Assembly: GCA_964539095.1 (NCBI GenBank)
Contig: CAZIFL010000008.1
Span: 29,179 to 93,178, forward strand
Origin: DAIPKP01 sp964539095
GTDB taxonomy: Bacteria > Synergistota > Synergistia > Synergistales > Aminiphilaceae
Reading direction: 5' to 3'
Length of the DNA: 64,000 bases
Below the pieces are notes generated by a model. That model ran no database searches. It was not told the DNA's origin and saw nothing but the letters and a program-made list of their open reading frames with translations. Made by a program: the position numbers and the translations under genes. This document shows positions 62,497 to 64,000 of this stretch, piece after piece (within the stretch, counting starts at the first letter, position 1; each line of letters begins with the position of its first letter).

Positions 62497-62532
62497 AAGG
62501 ACGAGGATGTATTGACATTCCTCGTCCTTTTT
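62497..62532 (+). terminator. Rho-independent terminator after peptide 3 gene
   Basis: An 11-bp perfect stem (62497-62507 with 62519-62529) is followed by five T. Its loop contains TTGACA, which is probably not a promoter. Confidence 0.85.
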
Positions 62533-62589
62533 ATGTACGAAGAACCCCCCCGGTTCACTACTATCCAAAAAGAGAAGGAGCCAAGAATA

Positions 62590-63972
62590 ATGGGATACGA
62601 ATGGAAAAATCCCGGCAAAGAAAGCACATATCAGCAGATTTTTCCCAAAAGAAGGTTTTTCTTGTATTGTCTGCTTCCATGCACCATCTTTTTGCTCTTC
62701 CTGAGCTTCCGGGAGGCTTCGGGAGTCGCCATGCGATGCGTTACAAGCGGTGCGGACGATGGCTCTCCGGGCACCCTGCGTTATGTGCTCGCAAGAGCCA
62801 ACCCTGGAGACACCATAAGGTTTGACGGAGCGGGTACCGATATTCGTCTGACTACGGAACTTGTAATCAGAAACGGCCTCACCTTCACAGGCCCTGCCAC
62901 CATCACTCAAACCGGAAACTGCCGGGTCCTTTCGGTAAATGATGTTACCTGCACCATGCGGTATCTTACAATTCAGGGAGGAAGAGCCCCTTTTCCCAAT
63001 TCCGGGGGAGGAATATTCTGTACGGGTACAGTAATTATGGAACGCTGCACTCTACGAGAGAATACCGCTTTTCTCCTGGGGGGGGGATTGATGCTTGGAG
63101 AAGGAGCTTCCGCCATCCTTCGTGGATGCACCATTCAACATAACCGCGCTTATAAGGGAGGGGGCATCTACAAACCTGGAGGATCGCACAACGCCGCATC
63201 TCTTCGCCTGGAAGAGGGGTGCGTTATTACAGGTAACTCCGAAGACAATATCAATGCCACCTATACCACCGACGGTAGCTGCACCATAGGCGACACCCCC
63301 AATCACAGCGCCACCGCCTTTGGAGGATATACGGGAGATACGGCACCACAACCTCGTTCCATTGTGGAGGATGCGGACGTGAGTACGGTTTCACGGGATC
63401 TGGCGAATACGGAAAGCCATCTCTTTCAATCAGTGGCGGAGGCCCTTTCAGCAGATCTGGGAGAGCTTTCCGGAGAAACCTCTGCCTCTTTCTCGGAACT
63501 GAACGCCTGCCTCTATTACGCCAACGCTTTTGAGAACGTGGCTCTGGAGAGCACAGATCTTTCCGTGGAATACACCGCTTCCTGGCCTGACCGGGTGCGC
63601 TATTATTCACTCTTCTCCAGAGCCGACGGCTCGGGATACGAAATTCCCGAACGGGGCATACAGTTCGAGATTCGGCCGGGGCAGGATCTCCCCCAGGGCG
63701 TAACGCCTCCGGATTTCTACGAACCGGGAGAGGGACTCATGACGTGGCGTAACCTGGTGACGGATAACGGCCCCTTCGACCTCAATCCCGAGGCGGGGGT
63801 GGTAACCTTTCGGGTCTGCTCCATCCGGGCTGAAACGAAAGCTTCCGCATCGGGAGGCGGCGGTTCCGGAGGGTGCAACGCCGGAGCCGGGACGGCTTCG
63901 GGGCTTTCTTTACTGTTTCTTCTGGGGTTGCCTCTCGGGTTGTCTCTTAGAGCGGTTCTCGTTGCCATGTGA
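62590..63972 (+). CDS. Surface beta-helix protein 5 with variant Synerg-CTERM tail
   Basis: This 460-residue protein is the shortest of the five. The ATG at 62590 follows AAGGAG; the frame is open further upstream, but the extra codons lie in the terminator. The signal helix (about 23-38: FLYCLLPCTIFLLFLSF) ends near EASGVA. The beta-helix (about 40-215; MRCVTSGADDGSPGTLRYVL at the start) has fewer rungs, and the anchor domain (about 265-425) is diverged (VRYYSLFSRADGS, GEGLMTWRNLVTDNG). The tail has GGGSGGCNAG and a long helix but no basic cluster; it ends LRAVLVAM. No operator promoter is seen before it. The window ends 28 bp after its stop. Confidence 0.82.
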   Translation: MGYEWKNPGKESTYQQIFPKRRFFLYCLLPCTIFLLFLSFREASGVAMRCVTSGADDGSPGTLRYVLARANPGDTIRFDGAGTDIRLTTELVIRNGLTFTGPATITQTGNCRVLSVNDVTCTMRYLTIQGGRAPFPNSGGGIFCTGTVIMERCTLRENTAFLLGGGLMLGEGASAILRGCTIQHNRAYKGGGIYKPGGSHNAASLRLEEGCVITGNSEDNINATYTTDGSCTIGDTPNHSATAFGGYTGDTAPQPRSIVEDADVSTVSRDLANTESHLFQSVAEALSADLGELSGETSASFSELNACLYYANAFENVALESTDLSVEYTASWPDRVRYYSLFSRADGSGYEIPERGIQFEIRPGQDLPQGVTPPDFYEPGEGLMTWRNLVTDNGPFDLNPEAGVVTFRVCSIRAETKASASGGGGSGGCNAGAGTASGLSLLFLLGLPLGLSLRAVLVAM

Positions 63973-64000
63973 CACTATATTAACGGGAGAGCCGGAGCTT

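Noticed and set aside
62513..62535. TTGACA followed by an AT-rich stretch before beta-helix gene 5
   Set aside because: It lies in the loop of a perfect terminator hairpin and has no good -10 box or spacer palindrome.
54263..63972. Glycine-rich tandem repeats as a possible CRISPR or satellite array
   Set aside because: Repeats are protein-level beta-helix rungs and paralogous genes; spacing and sequence do not fit CRISPR.

Overview
The window looks like the chromosome of a member of the phylum Synergistota (formerly Synergistetes). The strongest evidence is five secreted proteins at the right end. Each ends in a Ser/Gly-rich stretch with a GGC motif, a hydrophobic helix and usually basic residues, which is the Synerg-CTERM type of sorting tail. 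A Gram-negative envelope (two RND efflux systems with outer-membrane channels) and many amino-acid and peptide genes (gamma-glutamyltransferase, M14 amidohydrolase, argininosuccinate lyase, NhaC, TRAP permease) agree with this. The genus cannot be decided from the sequence. No rRNA, tRNA, CRISPR array, transposase or phage gene was seen.

Layout. 1-2.4 kb: 3' part of a hybrid histidine kinase and a decayed Mrr endonuclease gene. 2.7-5.3 kb: secreted VIT/VWA protein. 5.7-13.5 kb: TetR-controlled efflux operon (tetR, RND permease, TolC, adaptor, MATE), closed by a 25-bp-stem terminator shared with the opposing genes. 13.6-23.9 kb: leftward genes for NhaC, ArgH, a GntR/FCD regulator, three EamA transporters, a GNAT-deacetylase fusion and two more acetyltransferases. 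24.1-29.3 kb: rightward set of a DUF6305-like secreted protein, TRAP permease, a 49-aa membrane protein, an M14 amidohydrolase and gamma-glutamyltransferase. 29.5-32.0 kb: sensor kinase with a periplasmic binding domain and an apparently missing phosphoacceptor His. 32.1-39.1 kb: nucleoside locus (BMP lipoprotein-family binding protein, pyrimidine phosphorylase and deoxyribose-phosphate aldolase, divergent from the ABC ATPase and two permeases), followed by a HepT/MntA toxin-antitoxin pair. 40.0-44.5 kb: seven small, mostly secreted, poorly known leftward genes. 44.7-54.1 kb: MalT-like LuxR regulator divergent from a second TetR/adaptor/RND/outer-membrane-channel operon.

54.2-64 kb is the most unusual part. 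Five large beta-helix, Synerg-CTERM proteins stand in tandem. Three short genes between them encode 51-52 aa peptides with a double-glycine leader motif and an almost invariant 11-residue end (EGMNTGNIINP). Five promoters in this block have a near-palindrome (TTGACACnGTGTCAA) placed exactly in the 17-bp spacer between -35 and -10, so one repressor could switch the whole set. Recent duplication or gene conversion is visible: a 717-bp stretch is identical between the first two large genes. This pairing of GG-leader peptides with sorted surface beta-helix proteins under one operator is the best candidate for an undescribed system here.

Start sites were chosen by ribosome-binding-site position and signal-peptide logic. 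Family names come from motif recognition only; no database search was possible.
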